Shown here: piece after piece, positions 45,876 through 55,007 of the stretch
How positions within the stretch are numbered: the stretch's first letter is position 1
How the letters are laid out: each line of letters opens with the position of its first letter
Origin: Palsa-883 sp963847615
GTDB lineage: Bacteria; Pseudomonadota; Alphaproteobacteria; Acetobacterales; Acetobacteraceae
DNA: 64,000 nt
Assembly (NCBI GenBank): GCA_963847615.1
Contig: CAWKAN010000017.1
Span: 248,001-312,000, forward strand
Direction of reading: 5' to 3'
Program-made: the position numbers and the translations under genes
The notes under the pieces: model-generated
What the model was told of the DNA's origin: nothing
Databases searched by the model: none
Seen by the model: the letters and a program-made list of their open reading frames with translations, nothing else

Positions 45876-47321
45876 ATGACCACGCAGATCCTGATGCCCG
45901 CGCTGTCGCCCACCATGACCGAGGGCAAGCTGGCCCGCTGGGTCAAGCAGGTCGGCGAGCAGATCCGCGCCGGCGACGTGATCGCCGAGATCGAGACCGA
46001 CAAGGCGACCATGGAGGTCGAGGCGGTCGACGAGGGCAGGCTGACGCAGATCCTGGTCGCCGAGGGCACCGAGGGGGTGCCGGTCAACACCCCGATCGCC
46101 GTGCTGGCGGCGAACGGCGAGGAGGTGTCGGCGGCGCCTGCCGCCAAGCCCACTCCGTCGCCTGCGGCCGCCCCGGCGCAGGCAGCCACCCCGGCTCCCC
46201 CGCCGCCGCCGGCCAGGCCGGTCCCGCCGCCGCAAGAAGCCAAGGCGCCGCCGCCGGCCGCGCCGGCCGCCGTCCCCGCCGCCGCCGTCCCCGCCGCCGC
46301 CGTCCCCGCCGCCGCCGTCCCCGCCGTCGACAAGGAGTGGGGACCCACCAGGCCGACCACCGTGCGCGAGGCGCTGCGCGATGCCATGGCGCTGGAGATG
46401 CGCCGCGACGCCGACGTCCTGCTGCTGGGCGAGGAGGTTGCGCAGTACCAGGGCGCCTACAAGATCAGCCTGGGCCTGCTGGACGAGTTCGGTCCCAGGC
46501 GGGTGATCGACATGCCGATCGCCGAGCACGGCTTCACCGGCATGGCGGTCGGCGCCGCGCTGAACGGGCTGAAGCCGATCGTCGAATTCATGACCTTCAA
46601 CTTCGCCATGCAGGCGATGGACCACATCATCAACTCGGCGGCCAAGACGCTGTACATGTCGGGCGGCCAGATGGGCTGCCCGATCGTCTTCCGCGGCCCC
46701 AACGGCGCCGCCTCGCGCGTCGGCGCGCAGCACTCGCAGTGCTACGCGAGCTGGTATGCGCATGTGCCGGGCCTGAAGGTGGTCGCGCCGTGGTCCTCGG
46801 CGGACGCCAAGGGGCTGCTGCGCGCGGCGATCCGCGATCCCAACCCGGTGATCGTGCTGGAGAACGAGATGCTCTACGGCCACACGCACGAGTGCCCGGT
46901 GGACGACGACTTCATCCTGCCGATCGGCCAGGCGAAGATCGAGCGCCCCGGCACGCAGGTGACGCTGGTCGCGTTCAGCATCATGGTCGGCGTCGCGCTG
47001 CAGGCGGCCGAGGCGCTGGCGGGGCAGGGGATCGATGCCGAGGTGATCAACCTGCGCTCGCTGCGCCCGCTCGACATCGCGACCATCGTCGCCAGCGTGA
47101 AGAAGACCAACCGCCTGGTGACGGTCGAGGAGGGCTGGCCCTACGCCGGCATCGGCGCCGAGGTGGCGATGCAGGTGATCGAGGGCGCGTTCGACTGGCT
47201 GGACGCGCCGCCGGTGCGGGTGCATGGCGTCGACGTGCCGCTGCCGTTTGCGGCGAACCTGGAGAAGCTGGCGCTGCCGCAGCCCGAATGGGTGGTGGAC
47301 GCGGTGAAGAAGATCATCTGA
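45876..47321 (+). CDS. pdhB: Pyruvate dehydrogenase E1 beta with N-terminal lipoyl domain
   Basis: A 481-aa protein. Residues 1-80 are a lipoyl domain (MPALSPTMTEGKLARWVKQVGE, lipoylated Lys in ETDKATMEVEAVD); an Ala/Pro-rich hinge with PAAAV repeats follows (about 90-150); the rest is E1-beta: EVAQYQGAYKISLGLLDEFG, GFTGMAVGAALNGLKPIVEF and RGPNGAASRVGAQHSQ. Fusion of E1-beta to a lipoyl domain is an alphaproteobacterial trait. It lies 3 bases after pdhA. Confidence 0.96.
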   Translation: MTTQILMPALSPTMTEGKLARWVKQVGEQIRAGDVIAEIETDKATMEVEAVDEGRLTQILVAEGTEGVPVNTPIAVLAANGEEVSAAPAAKPTPSPAAAPAQAATPAPPPPPARPVPPPQEAKAPPPAAPAAVPAAAVPAAAVPAAAVPAVDKEWGPTRPTTVREALRDAMALEMRRDADVLLLGEEVAQYQGAYKISLGLLDEFGPRRVIDMPIAEHGFTGMAVGAALNGLKPIVEFMTFNFAMQAMDHIINSAAKTLYMSGGQMGCPIVFRGPNGAASRVGAQHSQCYASWYAHVPGLKVVAPWSSADAKGLLRAAIRDPNPVIVLENEMLYGHTHECPVDDDFILPIGQAKIERPGTQVTLVAFSIMVGVALQAAEALAGQGIDAEVINLRSLRPLDIATIVASVKKTNRLVTVEEGWPYAGIGAEVAMQVIEGAFDWLDAPPVRVHGVDVPLPFAANLEKLALPQPEWVVDAVKKII

Positions 47322-47335
47322 GCGGGGGAGCGCAC

Positions 47336-48698
47336 ATGGCCACCAACATCCTGATGCCGGCGCTGTCACCGACGATGACCGAGGGCACCCTGGCGCGCTG
47401 GCTGAAGCAGGAGGGCGAGGCGATCAAGGCCGGCGACGTGATCGCCGAGATCGAAACCGACAAGGCAACGATGGAGGTCGAGGCGGTCGACGAGGGCGTG
47501 CTGGGCCGCATCCTGGTGGCGGACGGGACCGCGGGCGTGAAGGTGAACGCGCCGATCGCCGTGCTGGTCGCGCCGGGCGAGGCGGTGCCGGAAGCGGCGC
47601 CCGCCGCCCCAACGCCTGCCGCCCCGATGCCCGTCGCCCCGGCTTCTGCCGCGGCAGGCCCGGCGGCCGCGCCGGCTCCGATCCTGGCGGGACCCGCCGC
47701 GGCGCCGCCCGCGACGGTCGCGGCAAGGGGCAATGGCCATGACGGGGCGGGCGATCGCCGCTTCGTTTCGCCCCTGGCGCGCCGCATGGCGTTGCAGGCG
47801 GGCATCGACCTGGCGGGGCTCAAGGGCAGCGGACCGAACGGACGCATCGTCAAGGCGGATATCGAGGCAGCGCTGAGCGGCGCCGGGCCGGCCGCGCTGG
47901 CCGCTGTTGCGCCAGCGGGGGCGCCAGCGGGGGCGCCAGTCGCACCCGCCGGGGGGGCCCAGGGGCTGGCTCCACCCGCCGCGCCGATCGCCATCACCGC
48001 GCCGCACACGCTGGTGGCGAACTCGAACATCCGCAAGGTGATCGCCCGGCGGCTGGTCGAGGCGAAGCAGACGATCCCGCACTTCTACGTCTCGATGGAT
48101 ATCGAGATCGATGCGCTGCTGAAGCTGCGCGAGGACCTGAACACCAAATCGCCGAAGGAAGGTCCGAGCGCGTTCCGCCTGTCGGTGAACGACCTGATCA
48201 TCAAGGCCGCGGCGCTCACCTTGCGGCGCATCCCGAAGGTGAATGCCAGCTTCACCGAGGCGGCGATCGCCCTGTACGACGACGTCGAACATTTCGGTGG
48301 CGGTGTCGATCCCCGACGGGCTGATCACGCCGATCGTGCGCAGGGCGGACCAGAAGGGGCTGGCGGCGATCAGCAGCGAAATGAAGGACCTCGCCGCCCG
48401 CGCGCGCAGCGGCAAGCTGAAGCCCGAGGAGTTCCAGGGCGGCGGGTTCTCGATCTCCAACATGGGGATGTACGGCGTGTCGGAGTTCGCCGCGATCATC
48501 AACCCGCCGCAGGCGGCGATCCTGGCGGTGGCGGCTGGGCAGCCTCGGCCGGTGGTGAAGAACGGCGCGCTGGCGATCGCCACGGTGATGACCTGCACAC
48601 TGAGCGTCGATCATCGCGTGGTCGATGGCGCGCTGGGCGCGGAATGGCTCGCCGCGTTCAAGGCGATCGTCGAGGATCCGCTGAGTTTGATGCTGTGA
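47336..48698 (+). CDS. pdhC: Dihydrolipoamide acetyltransferase E2 (one frameshift at 48287)
   Basis: E2 core of the pyruvate dehydrogenase complex. An N-terminal lipoyl domain (ETDKATMEVEAVDEG), an Ala/Pro linker, a peripheral subunit-binding domain (FVSPLARRMALQAGIDLAGLKG), a second linker and the acetyltransferase core. In the core the frame breaks after IALYDDV; dropping the G at 48287 restores YDDVNISVAVSIPDGLITPI, continuing to the catalytic VDHRVVDGALGAEWL and the end at 48698. As sequenced the core would be lost; a sequence error is likely because the complex is central. Confidence 0.92.
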
Positions 48699-48700
48699 CG

Positions 48701-48805
48701 GCCGATGCTACGGTGATCGATGCCATGATGACCGACGCTATAACAACCGACGCTATAACAACCGATGCTATAATGACCAATGCTGTGATGACCGATGCCA
48801 TGACG
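48701..48805. repeat. Seven 15-bp tandem repeats after pdhC
   Basis: Degenerate units of ACCGACGCTATAACA type from 48701, two of them identical side by side. AT-richer than the surroundings. They begin directly after the pdhC stop; the function is unknown. Confidence 0.8.
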
Positions 48806-48962
48806 ACCGCGGCAAGCCACGCCCTCATCGTCATGGCTGGCGCGGCCCCCGCCCTAACCGTCATGGCCGGCCCCCGGGTCTGGCCGAAGGCCAGCCCGAG
48901 GACAAGCCTTGTGCCGACCATCCACGCACCAGCGGCGCCTCCACCGTGCGGCTGACACAACC

Positions 48963-49250
48963 ATGCCGGGCGGTTGGGTCTACATCATGACGAACCACCC
49001 GAACGGCACGCTCCACATTGGTGTGACCAACAACCTGCCTCGTCGCATCTGGGAGCACCGCGAAGGCACCGGCAGTCAATTCGCAAAACGCTACTACCTG
49101 AAGCGTCTCGTCTACGCCGAACGCCACGACGACATCACCGTTGCAATCCAGCGAGAAACATCGATGAAACGCTGGTCACGGGCGTGGAAGGTCAACCCGA
49201 TCACCGCAGCAAATCCAGACTGGAATGATCTCTATGACCAGCGTGGTTAG
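48963..49250 (+). CDS. GIY-YIG nuclease superfamily protein
   Basis: A 95-aa single-domain protein. GGWVYIMTNHPNGTLHIGVTNNL carries the VYI...HIGVT version of GIY-YIG, followed by PRRIWEHREG with the catalytic Arg, and NPDWNDLYD at the end. The family is frequent as stand-alone UPF0213-like genes often next to repeats; here it lies amid a degenerate GC-rich repeat on both sides between pdhC and lpd. Probably a small mobile or selfish gene. Confidence 0.88.
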   Translation: MPGGWVYIMTNHPNGTLHIGVTNNLPRRIWEHREGTGSQFAKRYYLKRLVYAERHDDITVAIQRETSMKRWSRAWKVNPITAANPDWNDLYDQRG

Positions 49251-49358
49251 CTCCCCGTCTTGGCCCGCCCGAGGGCCAACCTTGCGTCGGCCATCGTCGC
49301 ACCACGGCGCGGGGGCGGATGGCCGGCACAGGGCCGGCCATGACTGTGCGATGGTCGC

Positions 49359-49859
49359 GTGAACCAAGCTTTCTTCGCCCTGCGTGAAGCCACGCCATCC
49401 GACGTGTCCGACGTGCTGCGGCTGGTGCGCGGCCTCGCCGACTACGAAAAGCTGCTGCACGAAGCCGTCGCCACCGAAGCGGAATTCCACACCGCGCTGT
49501 TCGGCCCGCAGCCACGCGCCCATGCCGTGCTCGCCATCGCCGCCGACCGCGCCGTCGGCCTGGCCCTCTGGTACTACACCTTCAGCACCTTCACCGGCCG
49601 TCCCGACATCTTCCTGGAAGACCTGTTCGTCGAACCGGCCTGGCGCGGCCGGCGCATCGGCCTGGCCTTGCTGCGCCATCTCGCGCGCCGCGCCGTCGCC
49701 GAGAACTGCCGGCGCGTCGAATGGCGCGTGCTGAACTGGAACCAACCCTCGATCGATTTCTACCAGCGCATCGGCGCGCGCCCGATGCAGGACTGGCATG
49801 TGCGGCAACTGAGTGGCGCGGCGCTGACCGCGCTCGCCGAAGGAGCAGACAATGGCTGA
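49359..49859 (+). CDS. GNAT-family N-acetyltransferase
   Basis: A 166-aa acetyltransferase, GTG start. FALREATPSDVSDVLRLVRGLADYEKL opens the fold; YTFSTFTGRPDIFLEDLFV and PAWRGRRIGLALLRHLARRA form the acetyl-CoA pyrophosphate loop (R/Q-x-x-G-x-G/A as RGRRIG); ENCRRVEWRVLNWNQPSIDFYQRIGA closes it. It resembles diamine acetyltransferase-type GNATs. It overlaps lpd by 8 bases and so is co-translated with it. Confidence 0.88.
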   Translation: MNQAFFALREATPSDVSDVLRLVRGLADYEKLLHEAVATEAEFHTALFGPQPRAHAVLAIAADRAVGLALWYYTFSTFTGRPDIFLEDLFVEPAWRGRRIGLALLRHLARRAVAENCRRVEWRVLNWNQPSIDFYQRIGARPMQDWHVRQLSGAALTALAEGADNG

Positions 49860-51252
49860 GCAGAGCTTCGACCTGATCGTCCTCGGCGGCGGCCCCGGCG
49901 GCTATGTCGCCGCCATCCGCGCGGCGCAGCTCGGCCTGAAGACCGCCGTGGTGGAACGCGAGCACCTGGGCGGCATCTGCCTCAACTGGGGCTGCATCCC
50001 GACCAAGGCGCTGCTGCGCAGCGCCGAGATCAACCATCTGCTGCATCACCTGCCCGACTACGGCTTCGCCCCGGTAGAGGCAAAATTCGATCTCGCCAAG
50101 GTGGTCAAGCGCTCGCGCGCGGTGGCGAAACAACTCTCGGCCGGCGTCGCGCACCTGATGCGCAAGAACAAGATCACCGTGTTCGACGGCACCGGAAGGC
50201 TCGCCGGCAAGGCCACGCTGGCGGTGGAGAAGGACGGCAAGCCGGTCGCCACGCTGACGGCGCCGCACATCATCCTGGCGACCGGCGCGCGGGCGCGGCA
50301 GCTTCCCGGCCTCGAAGCCGACGGCAAGCTGATCTGGACCTACAAGGACGCGATGGTCCCGCCGGCGATGCCGAAATCGGTGCTGGTGATCGGCTCCGGC
50401 GCGATCGGCATCGAGTTCGCCAGCTTCTACCTGAACATGGGCGCGCAGGTCACCGTGGTGGAGGTGCTGCCGCGCATCCTGCCGGTGGAGGACGAAGAAA
50501 TCAGCGCCTTCGCCCACAAGGCGTTCGAGAAGCAGGGCATGAAGCTGCTCACCGGCGTCGCGGTGAAGGGCGCAAGGAAAGCCGCCGACAGCGTCACCGT
50601 CACGGTCGAGGCCGGCGGCAAGTCGCAGGAGATCACCGTCGATCGCGTCATCTCCGCCGTCGGCATCGTCGGCAATGTCGAGGGCATCGGCCTGGAGGGC
50701 ACCGGCGTAAAAGTCGATCGCACGCATGTCGTGGTGGACGGCTACGGCCGCACCGGCGAGCCCGGCGTCTATGCCATCGGCGACCTGGCCGGCCCGCCCT
50801 GGCTGGCGCACAAGGCCAGCCACGAAGGCGTGGTCTGCGTCGAGCAGATCGCCGGCGTGAACGACGTGCATCCGTTTGAAACCGGCAACATTCCGGGCTG
50901 CACCTATTGCCGCCCGCAAGTCGCCTCGGTCGGCCTGACCGAGGCCAAGGCAAAGGAAGCCGGCCACGCGGTGAAGGTCGGCCGCTTCCCGTTCATCGGC
51001 AACGGCAAGGCGATCGCGCTGGGCGAGCCCGAGGGCATGGTGAAAACGGTGTTCGATGCCAAGACCGGGGAGCTGCTCGGCGCCCACATGATCGGCGCCG
51101 AGGTCACCGAGCTGATCCAGGGCTACGTCATCGCCCGCCAGCTCGAAGCCACCGAGGCCGAGCTGATGCACACGGTGTTCCCGCATCCGACCATCAGCGA
51201 GACCATGCACGAGGCGGTGCTGGATGCGTACGGGCGGGTCATTCACTTCTGA
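49852..51252 (+). CDS. lpdA: Dihydrolipoamide dehydrogenase
   Basis: E3 of the 2-oxo-acid dehydrogenase complexes, 466 aa. FAD site VLGGGPGGYVAAIRAAQLG (about 9-27), redox disulfide GGICLNWGCIPTKALL (Cys pair about 43/48), NAD site LVIGSGAIGIEFASFY, a second FAD motif GVYAIGDLAGPPWLAHKASHEG and the C-terminal active-site His/Glu in HTVFPHPTISETMHEAV. Placed after pdhABC and two small genes, as in alphaproteobacterial pdh clusters. Confidence 0.97.
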   Translation: MAEQSFDLIVLGGGPGGYVAAIRAAQLGLKTAVVEREHLGGICLNWGCIPTKALLRSAEINHLLHHLPDYGFAPVEAKFDLAKVVKRSRAVAKQLSAGVAHLMRKNKITVFDGTGRLAGKATLAVEKDGKPVATLTAPHIILATGARARQLPGLEADGKLIWTYKDAMVPPAMPKSVLVIGSGAIGIEFASFYLNMGAQVTVVEVLPRILPVEDEEISAFAHKAFEKQGMKLLTGVAVKGARKAADSVTVTVEAGGKSQEITVDRVISAVGIVGNVEGIGLEGTGVKVDRTHVVVDGYGRTGEPGVYAIGDLAGPPWLAHKASHEGVVCVEQIAGVNDVHPFETGNIPGCTYCRPQVASVGLTEAKAKEAGHAVKVGRFPFIGNGKAIALGEPEGMVKTVFDAKTGELLGAHMIGAEVTELIQGYVIARQLEATEAELMHTVFPHPTISETMHEAVLDAYGRVIHF

Positions 51253-51461
51253 CTGCCCGTTCTGACCGTGTTGGCCCGGTATCTCCGAAATGGGATATGC
51301 TGGACAAGCGGAAGGGAGAGGGTTGCGCACCCCGAGATCCACGCCAAACGGTCGGCAACACCCATTTGGCCCGCAACCGCAACAAGGAACCGCTGTCGCG
51401 TAACGGATAATTCCAATGGCGTGTCTGTCATCAGCGGCACGCACGCGAAGGAACCACCGCA

Positions 51462-54083
51462 ATGAAGGGTGCGCCTGAACGTGGCGGCATGAGCGGACCC
51501 CATCGCGATGCCGCCGCAGCCCCCGCAAATGGCGAGCTTGCCCCCGAAGACATCTGGCAGGAGCCGGCAGACCGGCTGCTGGCGCGGCTTGAAACGACCC
51601 GGGCGGGCCTTGCGACCACCGAGGTGCAGTCGCGGCTCGCCGCCTACGGACCCAACGACGCCGCGACCGTCAAGCGTTCGCCGCTGTGGCTGCAATTCCT
51701 CGCCCGCTTCCGCAACCCGCTGGTCATCATCCTGCTGGTGGCGAGCGCGCTGTCCGCAGCAACCGGCGACGTCGCCAGCTTCTTCATCGTCGTGACCATC
51801 GTCACCATGAGCATGACGCTGGATTTCGTCCAGGAGGTCCGCGCGCAGAACGCGGTCGAGGCGCTGCGCCGGTCGGTGGCGGTGCAGGCCACCGTGCGGC
51901 GCGACGGTGCCAGCCGCGCGGTGCCGATCGACCAGCTGGTCCCCGGCGACATTGTCGAGCTGATCGCCGGCGATCTGGTCCCCGCGGACTGCCGATTGCT
52001 CGAAAGCCGCGATCTCTACGTCAACCAGGCGCTGCTCACCGGCGAGCCTTACCCGGCCGAGAAGCAGGCCGGCGATGCCGCCCTGGGTGCCGAAAGCCCG
52101 GCCGGCGCCTCGAACGCCGTGTTTGCCGGCACCTCGGTGATCAGCGGCACCGCGAGCATCGTGGTCTGCCGCACCGGCGCCAGGACGGCGCTCGGCCATC
52201 TCGCGACGAGCCTGGCGGAAAAGCCGCCGGCCACCGCCTTTGCCGTCGGCATTCGCCGTTTCGGCATGTTGATCATGCGCCTCACCGTGCTGATGGTGCT
52301 GTTCGTCCTCGTCGTGAACATCTCGTTCCATCGCCCGGTGCTGGAGTCGCTGATGTTCGCCCTGGCCCTCGCCGTCGGGCTGACCCCCGAGCTGCTGCCG
52401 ATGATCGTGACGGTCACGCTGGCCCGCTCGGCGCTGGAGCTGTCCAGGCGCCAGGTGATCGTCAAGCGCCTGTCCGCGATCCACGATCTCGGCGCCATGA
52501 ACGTGCTGTGCACCGACAAGACCGGCACGCTGACCGAGGCCAGCATCAAGCTGGTGCGCGCGATCGACGGACGCGGGGTCGAGAGCCGGCGCGCCTACGC
52601 CTATGCCTATCTCAACAGCCGGTTCGAAAGCGGCATGAAAAGTCCGCTCGACGCGGCGATTCTCGCCGCCGATCCGTTCGACACCACGGGCTGGCGAAAG
52701 ATCGACGAGGTGCCGTTCGATTTCGCCCGCCGGCGCGTCTCGGTGCTGGTGGAGCACGCCCCGCCGGGCAACCACGACGCCACCCGACGGCTGATCGTGA
52801 AGGGCGCGCCGGAGGACCTGCTGCTGCTGTGCCGGCGGCACGAGGACGCGGACGGCGCCGAGCAGCCGCTCGACGCGGCGACGCGCCGGACCTTCGAGGC
52901 CACGCTTGACGCGCTCGGCGCGCAGGGCTTCCGCGTCCTCGCCATCGCCAGCCGCGCGGTCGATGCCAGCCACGCGACCGCCGCGATCACCGACGAAACC
53001 GACCTGGTGTTCGCCGGGTTTGCGGTTTTCCTCGACCCGCCGAAGGAAAGCGCCGGGGCGACGATCCAGGCCATGGCGGAGGCGGGCATCGCCGTGAAGG
53101 TGCTGACCGGCGACAACGAGCTGGTCACCCGCCACGTCTTCGCCGAGATCGGCGTGCCGGTCACCGGCGTGCTCACCGGCGAGGCGCTGACGCAGCTTTC
53201 GGACGAGGCGCTGATCGGGCAGTTGTCGCGGGTCAACCTGTTCTGTCGGGTCAATCCGCAGCAGAAACTGCGGATCCTGCTGGCGCTGAAGCGGCTCGGC
53301 AATGTCGTCGGCTTCCTGGGCGACGGCATCAACGACGCGCCGGCGCTGCACGCCGCCGATGTCGGGCTTTCGGTGAACGGGGCCGCCGACGTCGCGCGCG
53401 CCGCCGCCGATCTGATCCTGCTCGAGCATGACCTGTCGGTGGTGCGCCAGGCGGTGCTCTACGGGCGCAGCACGGTGCAGAACGTGACCAAGTACGTGCT
53501 GATGGGCTCAAGCTCCAACTTCGGCAACATGTTCAGCATGGCCGGCGCCGCGTTGTTCCTGCCCTTCCTGCCGATGCTGCCGATCCAGATATTGCTGAAC
53601 AACCTGCTCTACGACGTCTCCGAGATCGCCATCCCGTTCGATCGGGTCGATCCGGAGGTGACCGCCAGGCCGGTGCAATGGGACGTCAGGCTGATCGAGC
53701 GGTTCATGCTGGTGTTCGGGCCGGTCAGCTCCATCTTCGACTTTCTGACGTTCTACGCCCTGCTGCATTTGATCGGCGCCGGCGAGGCGCTGTTCCAGAC
53801 CGGCTGGTTCATCGAGTCGATCACGACCCAGGTGCTGGTGGTCTTCGCCATCCGCACCCGGCGGCAATTCTTCCGCAGCAGGCCGCATGGGTTGCTTGTC
53901 GCCATGGCGCTTGGGACCGTCGCCGTCGCGGTCCTGCTGCCTTTCCTGCGGATGGGTGGCTGGTTCGGTTTCGTTGCCCCACCGCCGCTGTTTTTCGGCT
54001 ACCTGGTCAGCGCGACCGCGGCGTATCTGGCGCTCGTCGAGATCACCAAGCGCGTTTTCTACCGATTGACCGCCGGGCGCTGA
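51462..54083 (+). CDS. mgtA: Magnesium-translocating P-type ATPase (MgtA-like)
   Basis: A P3B-type cation pump of 873 aa. Phosphorylated Asp at D352 in CTDKTGTLTE, actuator motif LLTGEPYPAEK, nucleotide-binding region with KGAPEDLLLLC, hinge LTGDNELVTRHV and GFLGDGINDAPALHAADVGL, and about ten membrane helices. FPMLPIQILLNNLLYDVSEIAIP-like transmembrane text is typical of MgtA/MgtB. It would import Mg2+. GAAGGAACC precedes the ATG. No operon partners; 210 bases separate it from lpd. Confidence 0.92.
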   Translation: MKGAPERGGMSGPHRDAAAAPANGELAPEDIWQEPADRLLARLETTRAGLATTEVQSRLAAYGPNDAATVKRSPLWLQFLARFRNPLVIILLVASALSAATGDVASFFIVVTIVTMSMTLDFVQEVRAQNAVEALRRSVAVQATVRRDGASRAVPIDQLVPGDIVELIAGDLVPADCRLLESRDLYVNQALLTGEPYPAEKQAGDAALGAESPAGASNAVFAGTSVISGTASIVVCRTGARTALGHLATSLAEKPPATAFAVGIRRFGMLIMRLTVLMVLFVLVVNISFHRPVLESLMFALALAVGLTPELLPMIVTVTLARSALELSRRQVIVKRLSAIHDLGAMNVLCTDKTGTLTEASIKLVRAIDGRGVESRRAYAYAYLNSRFESGMKSPLDAAILAADPFDTTGWRKIDEVPFDFARRRVSVLVEHAPPGNHDATRRLIVKGAPEDLLLLCRRHEDADGAEQPLDAATRRTFEATLDALGAQGFRVLAIASRAVDASHATAAITDETDLVFAGFAVFLDPPKESAGATIQAMAEAGIAVKVLTGDNELVTRHVFAEIGVPVTGVLTGEALTQLSDEALIGQLSRVNLFCRVNPQQKLRILLALKRLGNVVGFLGDGINDAPALHAADVGLSVNGAADVARAAADLILLEHDLSVVRQAVLYGRSTVQNVTKYVLMGSSSNFGNMFSMAGAALFLPFLPMLPIQILLNNLLYDVSEIAIPFDRVDPEVTARPVQWDVRLIERFMLVFGPVSSIFDFLTFYALLHLIGAGEALFQTGWFIESITTQVLVVFAIRTRRQFFRSRPHGLLVAMALGTVAVAVLLPFLRMGGWFGFVAPPPLFFGYLVSATAAYLALVEITKRVFYRLTAGR

Positions 54084-54178
54084 CCGCGATCCGCGCTGGG
54101 CCGCTTGCATGTCGTGGCAGCTCCGCCCGCGCCGCGACCGCTCCTGGGGCGAGCGGTCTGGGGACCGGGCGGACGTCC

Positions 54179-54628
54179 TCACCGACCGAGCGGGCGCACG
54201 ATCGCACAGGCCGATCGCAACCTTGCCCCCGCCATCTCACCCACGCCCCCGCCGCGCGTCGCGCCTTCGGGCAATCCCGCGGGTTCGCCGACGTGGTCAT
54301 CCCCGGCCGCGAGGGCTTTCTGGCGGCGATGCTGCGCGGCGGCGTCGCGGGCGGGCCAGGCCTCGGCACGCGGCGCCGGGTCCTCATGGGGTCGTGGAAT
54401 GTAGCCGCCGTCACGCCAGAATACCAGGATGGCGTGGTCCGCGCGCCGCTGGTTGTCGGGTGCGGCCGGCGGTCGGCTTTGCCGGCGCGCCGCCAGCGCC
54501 GCGCGGGCGGTCTCCAGGACGGTCACGAACTGCGACACCGTGACGCCGTCGCTCGCCATCACCAATCGGATCAGCGGGTCGGACAGCATCTCCTGGTAGC
54601 TCAGTCTGCCGGCGTGGTTCTGGGTCAT
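54179..54628 (-). CDS. Small hypothetical protein
   Basis: The first 50 residues, MTQNHAGRLSYQEMLSDPLI to VTVSQFVTVLETARAALAAR, look like a genuine protein with two helices. The remainder is Arg/Ala-rich and may be non-coding, so the real end may be earlier. No family recognised. Confidence 0.4.
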   Translation of the reverse strand: MTQNHAGRLSYQEMLSDPLIRLVMASDGVTVSQFVTVLETARAALAARRQSRPPAAPDNQRRADHAILVFWRDGGYIPRPHEDPAPRAEAWPARDAAAQHRRQKALAAGDDHVGEPAGLPEGATRGGGVGEMAGARLRSACAIVRPLGR

Positions 54629-55007
54629 TTCCGCGGCCTTCGTCGGGTGGACAGCGTTGGGTGGACCGGCGTCGGGTGGATAGCATCGGGTGGACGGCGT
54701 CGGGTGGAGGGGCGCTTGATAGGCCGACCGACCATCACGCCATGCTGGCGCGAAGATTAAATTCGTGGATCGCCGCCGGACCGGGCCCGCATGCCGGGCA
54801 CGACCGCCGATCCGGACCTGCCACGCATGACTGGCCCCCGGGCGGGTTGTCACGGCCGGGGCTGATGCCATGCGTTCAGCGGCAGGTTCCGCGGCAGCCG
54901 GGGCGACGTCGATTCGGCGGCGAGGGCGCGGGGGCGCCCAGCCAGGCGCCGAGCATCATGCCAATCCGCTTGACGCCCCCCTGTCGCCCCGCCACTTCTA
55001 CCCCACC
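54629..55007. other. Intergenic region before lipA
   Basis: Holds a degenerate tandem repeat at 54641-54712 and no supported gene. The lipA promoter should be here; none was recognised. Confidence 0.4.
54641..54712. repeat. Five 14- to 15-bp tandem repeats
   Basis: Units of CGTCGGGTGGACAG type with small changes, upstream of lipA on the + strand and just before the small hypothetical gene on the minus strand. Confidence 0.7.

Noticed and set aside
48701..48805. CRISPR-like or coding repeat
   Set aside because: No spacers. The only open frame through it is the out-of-frame tail of pdhC.
44771..48955. A 1394-codon open frame spanning pdhA to beyond pdhC
   Set aside because: It coincides with E2 only from 47336; the earlier part is out of frame with pdhA and pdhB, and the end results from the frameshift at 48287.
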